This document shows positions 23,504 through 35,593 of a stretch of 64,000 nt of DNA, in pieces (position 1 is the first letter of the stretch; every line of letters begins with the position of its first letter). Source of the stretch: Verticillium longisporum (taxonomy: Eukaryota > Ascomycota > Sordariomycetes > Glomerellales > Plectosphaerellaceae); the NCBI GenBank assembly GCA_019188255.1, contig JAETXT010000012.1, positions 2,480,001 through 2,544,000 on the forward strand, given 5' to 3'. The notes under the pieces are model-generated. The model saw only the letters and a list, made by a program, of their open reading frames with translations. It made no database searches and was not told where the DNA came from. Made by a program: the position numbers and the translations under genes.

Positions 23504-24200
23504 TCAATTGGGCTTCGCGACCTTGCGCAACTCGCCAACCCCCGTTTCGGGGTCCCTATACTCCTTCCAGCTCACAGGCACCATGTCGTTGCCAGCCTCA
23601 CTCGTCGCCATGATGACTCCCAGCTCATTGCTCGCCGTCGACAGGTAGTAATTTGCCTGGTCACCCAAGGAGATCTGTCCTGCAGTCAGCACCATACTCA
23701 CAATACCTAACGGCTTGCCCCCGGATTCGACTCACCACCTGCGCCTTCACAATATCGCCAGGCTTGAACGCCTCATGGATCTTGATTTTGTCCTTCTCTG
23801 TCGCTCGTACGTCTTGCGACCGAATGACACCTTGCCACTCCGTCTGCAGCACCGTGTCGCCAACCTGCTGAATCGACACTATAGCCTGTCGAGGCATCAG
23901 GCGCAGCACGCGGCATAGCACGATGTTGCTGACATCTGGCAGTGCCTCGCGCTTCTTGCCACCATGCCTCGACACCGAGATCGTTGCTCGGTCCGCCGGT
24001 GAGTTGAGAACGCCGGCAATGCGCGTCAGGCGCTTGGCCGGGCCGTTGGCTGAGGCAGGCGTGTCGACGGTTACTCGGCCGAGCAGGGAGGAGACGACGA
24101 TGCCTTCATGAATGTGAGTGCCGGCGCCGGAGCGGTAGCGAGAGGCTGGGCCGAGTGCGGTGCCGGGAATGGCAGTCTGAGGAATGGCGTCCGTTGCCAT
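23504..24200 (-). CDS. CSL4: CSL4, exosome cap subunit
   Basis: S1/KOW-type RNA-binding cap protein of the RNA exosome, acting in nuclear and cytoplasmic 3'-5' RNA decay and processing. Two exons: 24200-23736 and 23674-23504, intron 23675-23735 with GTGAGT donor and ACAG acceptor. The joint reads DIVKAQV/ISLGDQANYYLST, the conserved end of the S1 domain. The N-terminal domain is seen in THIHEGIVVSSLLGRVTV and the C-terminus in NELGVIMATSEAGN, VPVSWKEYRDP. Length 211 aa, normal. It is transcribed divergently from ERG2, with 544 bp between the start codons. Confidence 0.93.
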
Positions 24201-24744
24201 GGCCGAATGATCCGAAGTCCCAGAAACCCTGCAAGTGTGAGTGGGTTCTCTCGAATTCGTGTTCGGTTGTGAGGGGGGTGAGTGGTGGTGAGATTTGGCG
24301 TCGCAAGCTGTCGCTGGTCAGGAAGGCTGGCAAGTGAATGAGTGAGTGGGAAATTTTGGTCTCGGTCGCGACAAGCAGCAATCGCTTCCCGCGGATCGCG
24401 TTAGTGCGTCAATGGCCTGTGGTGCAGCTGGCAACCCACCACGGGCACTGCAAAGATCTCATCTGACAGGCGCTTTCGGGACTTTGAGCCACTCCGTCTC
24501 GATTCTCAGGCCATCGGGAAGAGACGTCCCCGGCGGTGACAACAGGCAGAAACTGTTGTTAGGGGTCCAGCGAAAAAACACCCCCACAACGCTTGTTGTG
24601 GTCGACTGCTCGCTCGACTCTGCAAGTTCATAAGGGTTGCCGACACCTCCATCGAGCCCGCGACTCCATCTCAAGCCAATTGTGCTCCCACACTCCTTCA
24701 CCTTTCACTCCCTGTAATATTCTCGTCCGGCTCATCCGCGCAAA
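24201..24744. other. Divergent promoter, CSL4 / ERG2
   Basis: The two start codons face away from each other across this interval. No ORF of note. Confidence 0.65.
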
Positions 24745-25477
24745 ATGTCTCCGCCGCGCAACAACAGCATTGGCGGCTGGATCTTCTTCCTGGCCACCCT
24801 TCTCGGTATCTTGACCCCTATCTACGTCGTCCTCGAGAAGAACCTGGAGAGCTTCTATGTCTTCGACCTCGACCACCTCCACGACCTTCAACTCCGCGCC
24901 ATTGCCGAGCATGGCAACAACACGGCCGACATTGTCAACTACATCGTCGCCGAGCTGAACGAGAAGCACCCCGACGTCGTGAACCTGCACGAGGAGTGGG
25001 TGTTTAACAACGCCGGCGGTGCCATGGGTGCCATGTACATCATCCACGCCAGTAAGCTCAGCCTACCTTCTAACCTATCTGTAACTCCAACTGACGTGAT
25101 CGCCAGGCATCACCGAGTACCTCATCATCTTCGGTACCGCCATTGGCACTGAGGGTCACTCCGGCCGCCACACCTCCAACGACTACTTCCACATCCTTAC
25201 TGGCACCCAGCTCGCCTACGCCCCCGGACCTGGCGTCTACACCCCCGAGGTCTACACCCCTGGCACCGTTCACCACCTCGTCCGCGGCACCGTCAAGCAG
25301 TACAGCATGCCCGAGGGCTGCTTCGCCCTCGAGTACGCCCGCGGCTGGATCCCTCCCATGCTGCTGTTCGGATACGCCGACGGCTTCACGAGCACCGTCG
25401 ACTTCCCCACGCTGTACCACACCACGCGCATCACGGCCAGGGAGATGATTGGCAATCTCCTGAAGGGCAAGTTCTAG
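24745..25477 (+). CDS. ERG2: ERG2, C-8 sterol isomerase
   Basis: Ergosterol pathway enzyme of the ER membrane that moves the sterol double bond from C8 to C7; related to the mammalian sigma-1 receptor. One intron, 25052-25106 (GTAAGC...CCAG), joining [20 protein letters not shown]. The N-terminal membrane segment is [20 protein letters not shown]. Family segments seen are [46 protein letters not shown] and [14 protein letters not shown]. Length 225 aa, as expected. Target of morpholine fungicides in other fungi. The context is housekeeping. Confidence 0.96.
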
Positions 25478-25916
25478 GCTTCGTCCTGGTCTGGCACGCA
25501 GGACACGCATAATGTGTAAGATATATAGACCTGTAGAGATCTGATATAATGTTGTAATGCATGCATATGCCATCTTTGAGAGTACAATAGCCCCTTGAAT
25601 GGCAGATGGAGTTTTCATGACGACATCCACAGTTTCGGTAAAAACGTGCACCATTTACACCATGTGACATGGTGTATAATCAGATGAAACGAGTCTGCCA
25701 GGCCGACAATCTGTTCTGTAATTGGTATCATTGAGGCCGGTAGGCCAATGGAAAGCAATCCTGGACCTCAGCCATGAAATCTCATCTAAACGCTCCTGAA
25801 AGTATCACCGAGACATCCTGTCTGGATGCTTCAATCGGGAAGAACCCCCTACTGACCGATTTCGGTAGTTGGCCTCGGCCTGTCCAACGAAGAGTCATGC
25901 TGCGAGTTTACACATG
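25478..25916. other. Intergenic between convergent ERG2 and PUS4
   Basis: Shared 3' flank. It holds a perfect 9-bp inverted repeat at 25656-25676. Confidence 0.7.
25656..25676. repeat. Perfect inverted repeat, 9-bp arms, 3-nt centre
   Basis: TACACCATG, TGA, CATGGTGTA. It lies downstream of ERG2 in the convergent 3' region; a short hairpin or a protein-binding palindrome is possible. Confidence 0.8.
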
Positions 25917-27491
25917 TTAGTCCTTGATGCCATCCCACTCCGACTCGTCGTCCTGGACAGTCTCGTTCACCTTTTGTGGCGATTCGGCCTGCGCCTCTGC
26001 CGCCCTGGGGCTCGCCGGCGCGGCTTTGACCACCGGCGCCTCATCCCCGGAGCTGGAGTTCTTCCTGCGCTTCTCCGGTTTGGCCCCCTCGGGCTGCTCC
26101 TCTTGCTGCCTCTTCTTCGAGGACTCTCCGCTGTGCTGTTGCACGCGCGGCTTGATCTGGTTGCGGTCATTGCGGAACGCGTCCTGCTTCTGAGGGGGTC
26201 GGGGTGCTTCTCCTTCCAGTCGGCGAGCAGCTCCCTGACATGCGGCGCCCAGACGGCCTCGCCCTTGGCCAGGTCGTCGTACTCGAGGCAGTTCTGCTTG
26301 AGCGCAAAGTCGCCCTGCCTGTCGCGGCTCAGCTCGGCCATCATGGCGGCGGAGCCGACCTTGGTGCCGAGGTCGTGGCAGAAGCTGCGGACGTAGAAGC
26401 CCGAGGTGACGGTCATGCGGATGCGCGCGGCGGGGGTCCCTTGTCGGACCAGGGGGCGGTCGTCGTCGGCGGCGGGACGAGGTTGGCGCCCTTTCCTGTG
26501 TGGTGTTGGGGCGCCGCGGGGAGCTGGCCCAACGCGCCGGACATTAGCGCTTGGTGCTTAGCAGAAGACGACGACGACGACTTGCGCCGCTTGTGTGGTG
26601 GCATGTCCCTCACGAGCTCGTCCTGTCTCTCCTCAAACATCTTCTTCTGGTCCTCGTGCTTGTTGACGGCGGCCTCGTCGGCGGCCTCCTCCTCGGGCGT
26701 CAGCTTGCGCGCGTTGCCTTGTTGCTTCTCCACGCGCCAGACCTGCTCGGCGAGGTTCTTCTCGGCCGCCTCGGCCTCCTCGGTCGGCCAGTGGTGCTGG
26801 TGGGTGCCGGGCTCGAACCACTCGAGCAGCTCGAGCTCCTTGACCTCGACGTCGCGCCCGATGATCTCGCGGGGGATGGGCTTGCCCTCGCGGGCGTACT
26901 CGTAGAGGGGCTTGCCCTCCATTTTAAGGGCCGAGTACAGGGGCGGGATCTGCTCGAACTTGCCGCGGAAGTTGCCCGCCTCCTTCTCGTCCATTTCTCT
27001 CTTGTTGTGGTCGTAGGGTCTCCGGGCCAGTATCTTGCCGGTGCGGTCGTAGCCGTCTGTGCCGGCGCCAAATACGTCGACCGTCTCGTACTTCTTGGTG
27101 CAGTCGAGAAAACCCTGCAGGGACTTTGTTCCAGAGCCGACGCCCAGGATGAGAACGCCCGTCGCCAGGGGGTCGAGGGTTCCTCCGTGGCCCATCTTGA
27201 CGCGCGCGCCCTTCTTGTTGATGCCGCGGCGCTTGAACTGCGAGCCCGACTCATTGAGGCGCTTGCTGATCTCCTGCTGCACGAGGGGTGCGAAAAGGGT
27301 CGAAGGGTTGAAGTGCTGCTGGCAGTCACGGATCACCTGAGCAGAGCTCATGCCCAGAGGCTTGTTGATGGCTGCATCGTGGCACAGGTCAACGGAAAGG
27401 TCCTGGGGTGCATTTTCCTCCCAGAGGCGACGGGGGAGAGGACGTGGCGTAACGTACCGAAGACGCCTTCGAGAACGGTGTCTTTCGCCAT
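25917..27491 (-). CDS. PUS4: PUS4, tRNA pseudouridine-55 synthase (TruB family), two apparent frame breaks
   Basis: Converts U55 to pseudouridine in the tRNA T-loop (TruB/Pus4). Exon 1 is 27491-27458 (MAKDTVLEGVF) and intron 27372-27457 leads to AINKPLGMSSAQVIRDCQ. The catalytic motif GHGGTLDPLATGVLILG holds the active-site Asp; KKYE and EQIPPLYSALK follow. A Ser/Lys-rich fungal insertion (HKRRKSSSSSSAKH) precedes the C-terminal block MTVTSGFYVRSFCHDLG. Two single-base deficits occur in C runs of the coding strand: G5 on + at 26432-26436 (before the MTVTSGF block) and G5 at 26194-26198 (before KQDAFRNDRNQIKPR). With both restored the protein is 496 aa and ends DDESEWDGIKD. A longer N-terminal ORF with no intron exists but fails the family N-terminus. 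Confidence 0.92.
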
Positions 27492-28069
27492 CTTCCACAG
27501 ACGTGCCGTCACTCGCATACGCTCACTATTTCGTTCAAGAAAGCAGACAGGCAATTGGCGCGAGAAGAACCACCAACTACGTGATTGAATTGATCACAAC
27601 GATTGGAAATGGGAAGAGAAGGGGGGGGAGGACTTGGAAGAGAAAGGCTGGGGAGGAGATGCAGCAATGGGACCTTCCTACTGCACTTCGTTCCTACCCA
27701 GATGCAGCAGCGCATTGGATTTTTTCTGGAGGGGCCGTTCCGCTATCTTATCAAGCTTTTGCACTCCGATGGCTACGCACGGGCTCTCGAAGCCAGACCC
27801 ACAGTCGGCACCACCATTAAAGAGGATCGCGTCGGGGACGCGTGTGCCGTGATCCCTACCTCGACCCCTCTAGAGTCCACTTCATGGATGGTGACCTGCT
27901 TCCCCAAGCCGGGTATTCCACAAGGATTCTACATTCATAGCTAATTGCGTCGCCGCCAACTACCTTTTCCAGAATATCCACCTTGCCTCGACACAACACA
28001 GCCCTGCCTGAATCATCACGTATATCAATGTCCTGAGTCACATCAATCGACGACCCGCACAGCAGCAAC
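27492..28069. other. Divergent promoter, PUS4 / RFTS gene
   Basis: Start codons point away from each other. No gene or repeat of note. Confidence 0.6.
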
Positions 28070-30407
28070 ATGGGGAGGAAGCGCCGATCGTCCAACTCCA
28101 CCGTCGCAACGGTGGACGAGGACACCATCACCTACGCCAAAGAGACGAGCGTGCTGAAGCTTGCGGTCCTCGACGAGAACAGTGAAGAAGAAACCTACGT
28201 TCTGGAGGATGTCACAGTCTACGGCAAGGATGGCCAGATGGCCAATCTCCTGTCTGTCTACTTTGATGGGCCTGTAGTCGTCCGCGGCTTCATCAAGGCT
28301 GACGAGGGCCAGCAAAACATGTGTATGACTGCTTCACCCCCACTGATAAGAACTTGCAGAGATGTCTGACATGCCGCTTGACAGTTCGAAAACGCACCAC
28401 AAAGTCGGCATACATCGAGATTACGGATTGCGTACGATATTCCGTCGGCATTGCCGAGGGCGAGGAGAAGAGCCCATGCGTCTGGGCGGGCGGCAAGTGC
28501 GGCTGGTTCGAGATCAGGCCTCCTTCCATCGACTATACTCCAATCTACAACAAGATGGCGCAGGCTGTGTCGCTCTATTACAACATGCTCGAGGTCCATG
28601 ATGCGCACAGAGAAGCCGTCAAGCTCAAGAAGGGCAAGAGAAAAGGGAAACGGCCGAGCAACGAAGAGGTGTTCAAGAGCTTGGATGTCGACACAATGTT
28701 CTTCCAGGTAAGCGAACCTTTCACTTTCTCTCGCATCAGCCGCTAACATGCGCCGAAATCAAGTACGCCGTTATTGCTGGCGACGGCTCCCTGTACCATG
28801 AGGTCATCGACGCCTGTGACGAGCATGCCTCATTTCTCATTGCCCATTGCTATGAAGAGGAGGACTTTGACTGGACCCACACGACCTTCTTTGTATGGCT
28901 GACGCAGAGGCATAAGGAGCTGACTGCCAAGGTCGAGGAGATTGAGAAGAAGAAGAAAATGGGCATAATCAACCCAGCAGCGGAAGGTGTTGTAACAACA
29001 CAGCAGACCAGCGCTGCTGATCCGCCAAGTCAGAAGGCGTTGTCGAGGACATCGCAGCGAAGGGCGACGCGGTCGACAAGTGCTGCCGATGAAGAAGTCG
29101 ACACGCAGGATTTCGCCCCACAACGTACCTCCCGCCGGTCAAAGTCAACAGAACAAGCTTCAGCCGCTCCCGTTGCGGACGTCATGGATATCGACCCTCA
29201 ACCTAAGACCCAGGAGAATCCCCTCGACGATCCTGTCGAAGCGGGTGGCATTGCCGAAGATGATACGCGCTCCCCTGGGCAGCGACTCGCCGACGCGTTT
29301 GAGTTCGTACGAAGCTATCACAATATCCCACCACAAAAAATGACCTTGGCGAGCATGAAATCGCAAGTCTACTACAAATACAAGATGAAGACTTACGAGG
29401 CACCAGCAGAGATTTTCTCGTACTACGCGAGCGAGTTGTTGCCCTTGCTTGACGAGCACGTCTGGGGAGCATCTGCTCTGTACCGGTTCATAAAGGAAGC
29501 AGCCGAGCGGCCACGCATCACTCCGACCCTGTTTGAGCCCGCTTTGATCAATGAGTACACTACACCGCGAGCTAAGAATCCGGCCGCAGGCACGGCGACT
29601 GAGCAGCACCGAAAACCCATTGGGAAATCTCCCAGCATGGGTCACAACATGGAGACGCCCCCACGTAAAGTAGGTCGGCCGTCTGGCAAAATGTCTGGGC
29701 TTCGACCTTCTTTCAAACGCGCGCTCTCTGATTATGATTCGGAGGACTCCCGAGCGGCAAAGGTGGCCAAGACAGCTCACATTGTCGATGACGAAGAGGA
29801 CAACAGTGAGTCTGATACCGAGGAAGACGAAGAGGAAGATCTCGCAGCCGATGGCCCGCCCCCTGTGAAGGTGGTCATCCGCACCGAAACTCTCCTGGAT
29901 ACAACACCCAAGGGCCCCCATGGCACATGGGTGTGCGATCAGGAAGACGATTGCGACTTTGTGGAGCGCAACCCAGGCGACAGTGACGGCCGCGAGAGGA
30001 TACAGCAGCACATCAAGGATGCACACTACGAGGAGCAAGACGAGCACATGCTCAGCATCATGAACCTTGCCAAACTGGAAGGCGGAAAAGGCCATCTACC
30101 CGTTGAGTATGACGCCCCTTTTGACCCCAGATACCACGTGTTACATCGTAACAGCCCAGTTGATCGCTCTGTACCCGCCACCCTGGTCTGACGCAAACGG
30201 TGACGATGCTCCACTGGTTCCCCTTCACGCATTCCAAAACCATAATTTTATTCCACATGTCATGATTGGATAGTTCTAACAAATATCTGCCTTAGTCACC
30301 TCTTGGAGAAAATCCGCGCCATGGGCGAAAAGACGTCCCAGAACCAGCAAAAGACAATCAACGGGCAAACCGTCCCCCAACCAATCAAGCGCCGCTTGCT
30401 CATCTAA
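28070..30407 (+). CDS. RFTS-domain protein, putative Raf2/DIM-7-type heterochromatin factor
   Basis: About 676 aa in four exons; introns 28323-28384, 28708-28763 and 30107-30295. The N-terminal third resembles the replication-foci targeting (RFTS) fold: YVLEDVTVYGKDGQM, SVYFDGPVVVRGF, CGWFEIRPPSIDYTPIYNKM. In fungi outside DNMT1 this fold occurs in S. pombe Raf2 and Neurospora DIM-7, subunits of the Cul4-based complexes needed for H3K9 methylation. The middle is disordered and ends in a long acidic tract (DDEEDNSESDTEEDEEEDL). A single Cys2-His2-like finger follows: WVCDQEDDCDF then HIKDAHYEE. The last exon (DHLLEKIRAMGEKTSQNQQK) is inferred from the intron joint. The family call is by resemblance; direct membership of a CLRC/DCDC complex is inference. 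Confidence 0.65.
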
Positions 30408-31353
30408 ATCACAGTCCACGCGATGCTTCGCGAACAGTTTGCTTAGCCATTCAGTTTGCAGTCCGCCTCGCTACATCAAAGCCAAGGGGGGATGGGGTGT
30501 GGGGGTTCTTATGATTTGACGAAAAACCTGTAGTCTACTTTGGCGTTTGGGGTATGCCGGGACCTTTTGATGACATGAACTTTGTGGATGATTACCTAGC
30601 AACTTAGAGAATGCTAGCTGACACAAGGACACATGTTTTTCGGCGAGGAAGAGATCGGTGTCAAACGAGCTCAGCAGGGCACGAACCAAGGCCGGGCGGG
30701 TCCTCGACGACCTGATGTGCTATGTGTAAGAAGAAAATTGCCCTGTCCACCCTGTCATCATGCGTCGAGTGAAATATGGTGCTTCGTACTTGCAATTGTC
30801 CTCCACGCCAAGCCTAGTTGGCACCCTCGTAGGAAGCCCAAGTGTGTTACGTTGTGATTAGTGGACATTCACAGACCGTTCAAGTCCATCGAATCACATG
30901 GTGTACATCGTTGGAAGTGCTGCTTGGAATATCGAGTAGTTTTGTTCATATTGTTTGCCAGTTGCCTGCCGGGCCCAGGATCCTGAGCCTACTGTATGAT
31001 ACTCGAAACCAGATGGGAGGGGAGAGCCGGCACCCAGCTCGGGGTGCCTCTCAGCCACCCGCCCTTCTAGGCCCGGCGCAGGCCCGGCCACTTCAACATC
31101 CAGCCACACTGACGAGGCCCTCGTCCCACCCATAGATGAAGTACAGGTATTTGGTACCAGTTCTTCCGCCCTCAGTGCCTCGCCAGTCCTCGCCATCGGC
31201 TTGAGCTCGGCGCGTATCGACCATGTATATGGCCGCGCCTCGGAAGCTCCGAGCAACGTCTGGCGGAGAAACTCCCATCTGAAGCGTCACCAAAGCTATG
31301 CCTGCCGTGTACTGAGGTGCATTCTATGCTCCAACACTGCACTCGAAGAATGC
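30408..31353. other. Intergenic between convergent genes
   Basis: 3' flanks of the RFTS gene and MKT1. Short ORFs only; nothing supportable. Confidence 0.6.
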
Positions 31354-33796
31354 TTAGACCCGTCTCGCGTCCCGATAGTCTCGGGCTGCCCTCCAAGACG
31401 CCTTATCGTCGGCTGAAAGCTCTGTGCTCAGCGTTTCCACACCGGCGCCAATGGCGTCAAAGAACGCTAGGCTCATTTCAAGGTCCTCTGCGAAGTTGAT
31501 CGCATTTGGCACAAAGTTGGCCGGGAAGGCGCTCAGCCTCGCTTGCCGCACCTCTGGAGTGTCAGAAGTAGAGACCTCGGTCAAGAAGGTCTTGACGGCA
31601 ATGCCCAACGCGACATCAGGGCTGTGAAGGAAGGGAAGTCTAGAAAATGTTAGTCCGGTTCAAACTTTCAAATCGCATGTTTTCACTTGCCTCTGCTTCA
31701 ACGTCAGGTAATCGTCTCTGTCCCTCTTGGACTGAGCGTGCAGGAACATTGAGGCAACGATAGCTTCGATGAGGTCTCGGTCTGCCTCTCGAACAGTCGT
31801 GGATAGTGAACGGAAGTACAGCAGGGGCTTGCTGAGTGGTCCCGTGTATCCATTGGCTTCGTGTCGTAGCTTCAGTAGAGAAGCGCAGCGACCGATGAGG
31901 AGGCTGCTGCCCTCTTCCGCATCGGCGCCATTCTGCGAGTTCCCATTGGCTTCTCCGTAGCCAGTGTGCGCATGCAAAACGCCAAGCCGGATCAACTCAA
32001 AGGCCATCAGAACAGCCTCGTAGCCCTCCAAGCCACCGGGTCGGCTTTGACTCGTCCAGGTCTTGAGACTCATAATCGCCACGGCCAGTGCGTTTCCCCA
32101 ACCTGTCAAGCCATGGGCGTTATCGACATAGCCCCTAAGCTGTAGAAAGCGCCAAATAGCAAGCGAGGTGATCTCATCAGCCGAGTTGATGCCCTTGATG
32201 CGTTTCTCCTTGGGGAAGGTCTCCTTGGCAAAGTCAGGGAAGAGCAGTGAAAGCACTTCAAATGAAATGGATCCTGGTTTCGCGTCCGTAACCTCGCTCT
32301 TCTTGAAGCTGCTTTCTTTAATGTCCCAAGTCGCTGCACGTCCTATCGGGTTAGTTTGGACGCCGGCGTGGTTGAGCTTTTGTGAGAGCTTGTTGTCGTA
32401 CCAGACCTTCAATGTGACGTCTTGGCGCGAGATCCAGCGGTTCAGACGTGGCATCAACAGCGCAAGCGTCTGCTCTCGGATGGGAACAAGTTGGTTGGTA
32501 ACCAGCTTCTTGTACTCTTCTGACACGGTGCCGTCGAGAGTCGGTGTGATGAAGATTTGGAGATGCGTGATGCCGCTCAAGACACGGCCGCCGATCAAGC
32601 CCACGTTGAGATAGTGATAGAGCTCTGCCGGAAGCTCCATTCCCATATTTTGCAGGCTGTCATTGGTGAGATGTTCGTAGTCGTGAACCCTGACTTCCCC
32701 CGACTCTGCAATGTAGAGGAAATGAAGAACAGGGATCATTGGGCCCCTGTAACTGTCCAGCCACGTAGGGTCTTCGTGCTGCAGGACGTCACTGAAGGCA
32801 GAAGCAGACTGCGCAACAGATTTGTCGGCCGTACGGAGCATGTTCACAGCATCGTTAATTGTGTGAGGCTGGCGCCTTACGTACGACGTGTCCTGAAGCG
32901 GGGGGTAGGTGGAGAGAAATGAGGTGCCGGTCATGAGAAGGGCGTCGGTAAACGTAGTGTCGTTGACATTGAGGGAGCGAATCAGACTCTTTTTGAAGAT
33001 AGCCTTAACCTTCTTGTTCTCCCAGTCGAAAGAGCGAATGACGCCGTCGTTGATCGGGTACAGAAGCAGCTCTTGCGAGCCCATGATGCCGGCGCATTGG
33101 TCAGAGTCGATCATGTCCAGGTACGCAATCTGGCACACAAGTCAGAAGAGAGAAAACAAGCAGCAGCAGCAGCGCCTAAGCATACCTGAGCTGATGCATT
33201 GTACGGTGCAACTAGGAAGTGCAGCTTATTCTCCTGGAGAATGGACTGGAGCATAGGGTACAAAGTCTGAACTCGGAATGCACCTAGAGGACCTGGGTCA
33301 GCACCGTCGCTACCTCTCAGAAGACTGATATTTCATACCGCTATTGGCCCCGAATGCAGTAACGGCTTGCTCCGCCTCACCCTTCGCGTAGAGGTTCCAG
33401 GCTTCGTCCGTCTTCTTGTTGGCCGCTTTGCCACGCAGGGCAGCTACTTCATCCTGACCATGGACGGTTTGCCCATCAAATATGAAGAACGGAGTGATCT
33501 TGTGGGCGTTCCATTGTTCTAGATCTTGGCGAATGTGGTAGTCGAGCCCAGTAAGCCCCCCTAGCGCGGACAAGAGAGGTTCGCGGGATGGAGGGTATCG
33601 AGGCAGAGCTGCAAGTAGTAGGTCGCGTCGACGGCGATGGCACAGTCTTCGAGGTCAGATACGTTGGCGGTCCTGCACACGACAACTTAGTCACAAATCA
33701 AGAGCCTCGAGAGGGCTGGACATACGTTGCCTGGCCGTTGATCCAGGCGTCTTCCACGAGAGCTAAAAATCTAGCCGTCAGCCCCAGTTGTCCCAT
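31354..33796 (-). CDS. MKT1: MKT1, XPG-like post-transcriptional regulator
   Basis: Mkt1 has an XPG/PIN-type nuclease fold and, in yeast, works with Pbp1 in mRNA regulation. Five exons: 33796-33726, 33672-33339, 33283-33186, 33129-31691 and 31639-31354. Joints read TVEN-type DLEDCAIAVDATYYLQLC, NSG/AFRVQTLYPMLQSI and ASAQ/IAYLDMIDSDQCAGIMG. The first domain shows ITPFFIFDGQTVHGQ; the XPG-I-like part is QENKLHFLVAPYNAS to MGSQELLLYPI. The last intron (31640-31690) has a GC donor (GCAAGT) and joins LTLKQ/RLPFLHSPDVALG. One C is missing at the GGG of 33593-33595 (after LQLCLDT); adding it gives 742 aa. The first exon (MGQLGLTARF) is the least certain part. Confidence 0.87.
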
Positions 33797-35593
33797 TGTT
33801 GTTGAGAGGGCAGTGATCGTTTTCAACAGAAAACCATCCCTGCGGCCCGCTGGCGGAAGCTTGCGATGACCCTCATTGAAATGGTTTGGTATTGGTGTGA
33901 CGTTGCATGCCAGCGCTGACCCTCAACAACTGCTTGGGTGGATGTGATGCTCGAGAGTCAAAAGCCAACAATGATGCCATTTGCGCATGGCTTCGACCTC
34001 TCTGCCTACATACTACTGCCCAGGCGGGTAGTGAGGAGGACATCGAGCGGAGATCTAGGACAGTCTGTGGGACGCATCGAGCTTTGCAAGCATGTGACGA
34101 GGCAAGCTTGTTGAGAGGAGGGACGTAATCGGTGGTCGTGGGAGGGGCGCATCGAAAGACGGGGTGGCAGAGCTGGAAGAGGATCGCAAGGGCACAGGCA
34201 CCCACAAGGCATCTTGATTCGGATTGCGCAAGCTTGGCGGAGCCCCCCAACCTAGATTGAAAGAGATGGCCCCTCGTAGAGCAGAGCACAGCTAGGCCGC
34301 GAGACCTCGGCGGAGATCAACAAAGGGGGGGGGCGCCGTGGTCAAGGAAAACGGCAGCTCAGAAGACACCCAAAAGAAGGTCTGAGCTTGTCATGAACAG
34401 AGACGGCCGACCGCTGGGCCAATGACGCCAGAAGAAGAAGGTCGTCCTTCGAAATGGAGGAGGATGAGTCGGCGACGAGGCGACGAGGATCGGAGCGAGG
34501 TAGGTATTCGGAGAGAAGAAGTTTGGGGCTTGGGCAGACCTTCTGTCCGGTGAGGTCCAATCCAGTTCGTTCCTTCCTGCCAGCTAGGAGGTACTCAGGT
34601 ACTTCGGTCCTCAGGTACCTCTCTCTGCCCACTGTCTGGTCGTGCCTGTTGTGCCTGGAACACAGGTGCGTGTCACCGTGCGAGTACCGGGGGTAGGGCG
34701 CTTGACGGGGGAGGGAAACCCTTGAATTTCGGGGCGCTAACCGATTGACTGTTAGGGAAGGAAGTGCCCGGCGGGTGTTTTAGACTGGGGGGTCGCGCCA
34801 GTTGTGGGCTGTGGCGGTGCCTGGTGTGTCATTGGGTTGGGAGGATTGCCCGCGGCTGAGATCTGGCCAGAGGCGGCGACGGCCAAAGTACCGACGACAC
34901 AGCTCATGTGGCCCGTGCGATTTTGTTTCCTGCCCCAGTCATCTTGAACAGAGGTCACTTTGGGGGTGTTCACGAGTTCAATACGGTAGCACGGAAGGGG
35001 GGTTCAACTTGACTGCCGTTCGTCACCGAGGATGGGCTGAACAGAGGGAAGAAGGAATACCGTGCTGCTCATCATGTAAGGTGCAGGCCCAGGCACACAA
35101 ACCGGGCACGTTATGTTGCACATCGACAGGCATGGAGGCCGATGTGCAGAAGCTTGATCCACACCCAGCACTGCATTGCATGGGACGGGCCGGGGAGCCA
35201 ACGAGTCGTGTGATGCCTATCAAAAAAAAAACAGCTTACAACGAGAAACCTGGCAGCGACATCGAGAGCACTGTCTGATCTCGATTGGAGACTGCCCATA
35301 CCGACAGCCGCATAAGTCTTTACGGATTCGCATGGCCATTTAAACATCTTGCTAGGTTCACTGGATCGTATCCTAAGGTCCCATCCAAGAATCGGTCATG
35401 TCGAGATCTGGTTGGTGCCCCAAGTGACACATTCTCGTCACAACCGGACCCCTCCTTGACATCCCACCATGGCTTATCGCGATAAGACGACCTTAGTCAA
35501 TTGACTGCCCACCTCCCCCCTCGGCTGGTTTCTTCCATGAGGGAGTCATACATGCATCTTGCGCATCCCAAACCCGGCAGATCGATCATCAAA
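33797..35593. other. 1.8 kb intergenic
   Basis: Divergent promoter side of MKT1 and promoter of the oxygenase gene. It contains TACCT/AGGTA-rich sequence near 34495-34625. No ORF with recognisable content. Confidence 0.55.

Noticed and set aside
26413..27498. Single-exon PUS4 starting with a longer basic N-terminus at 27498
   Set aside because: The spliced start MAKDTVLEGVF/AINKPLG fits the TruB family, and the unspliced sequence does not.
26551..27588. Long plus-strand ORF antisense to PUS4 (345 codons)
   Set aside because: It is the mirror of a GC-rich gene; Leu/Val-rich composition is typical of antisense frames.
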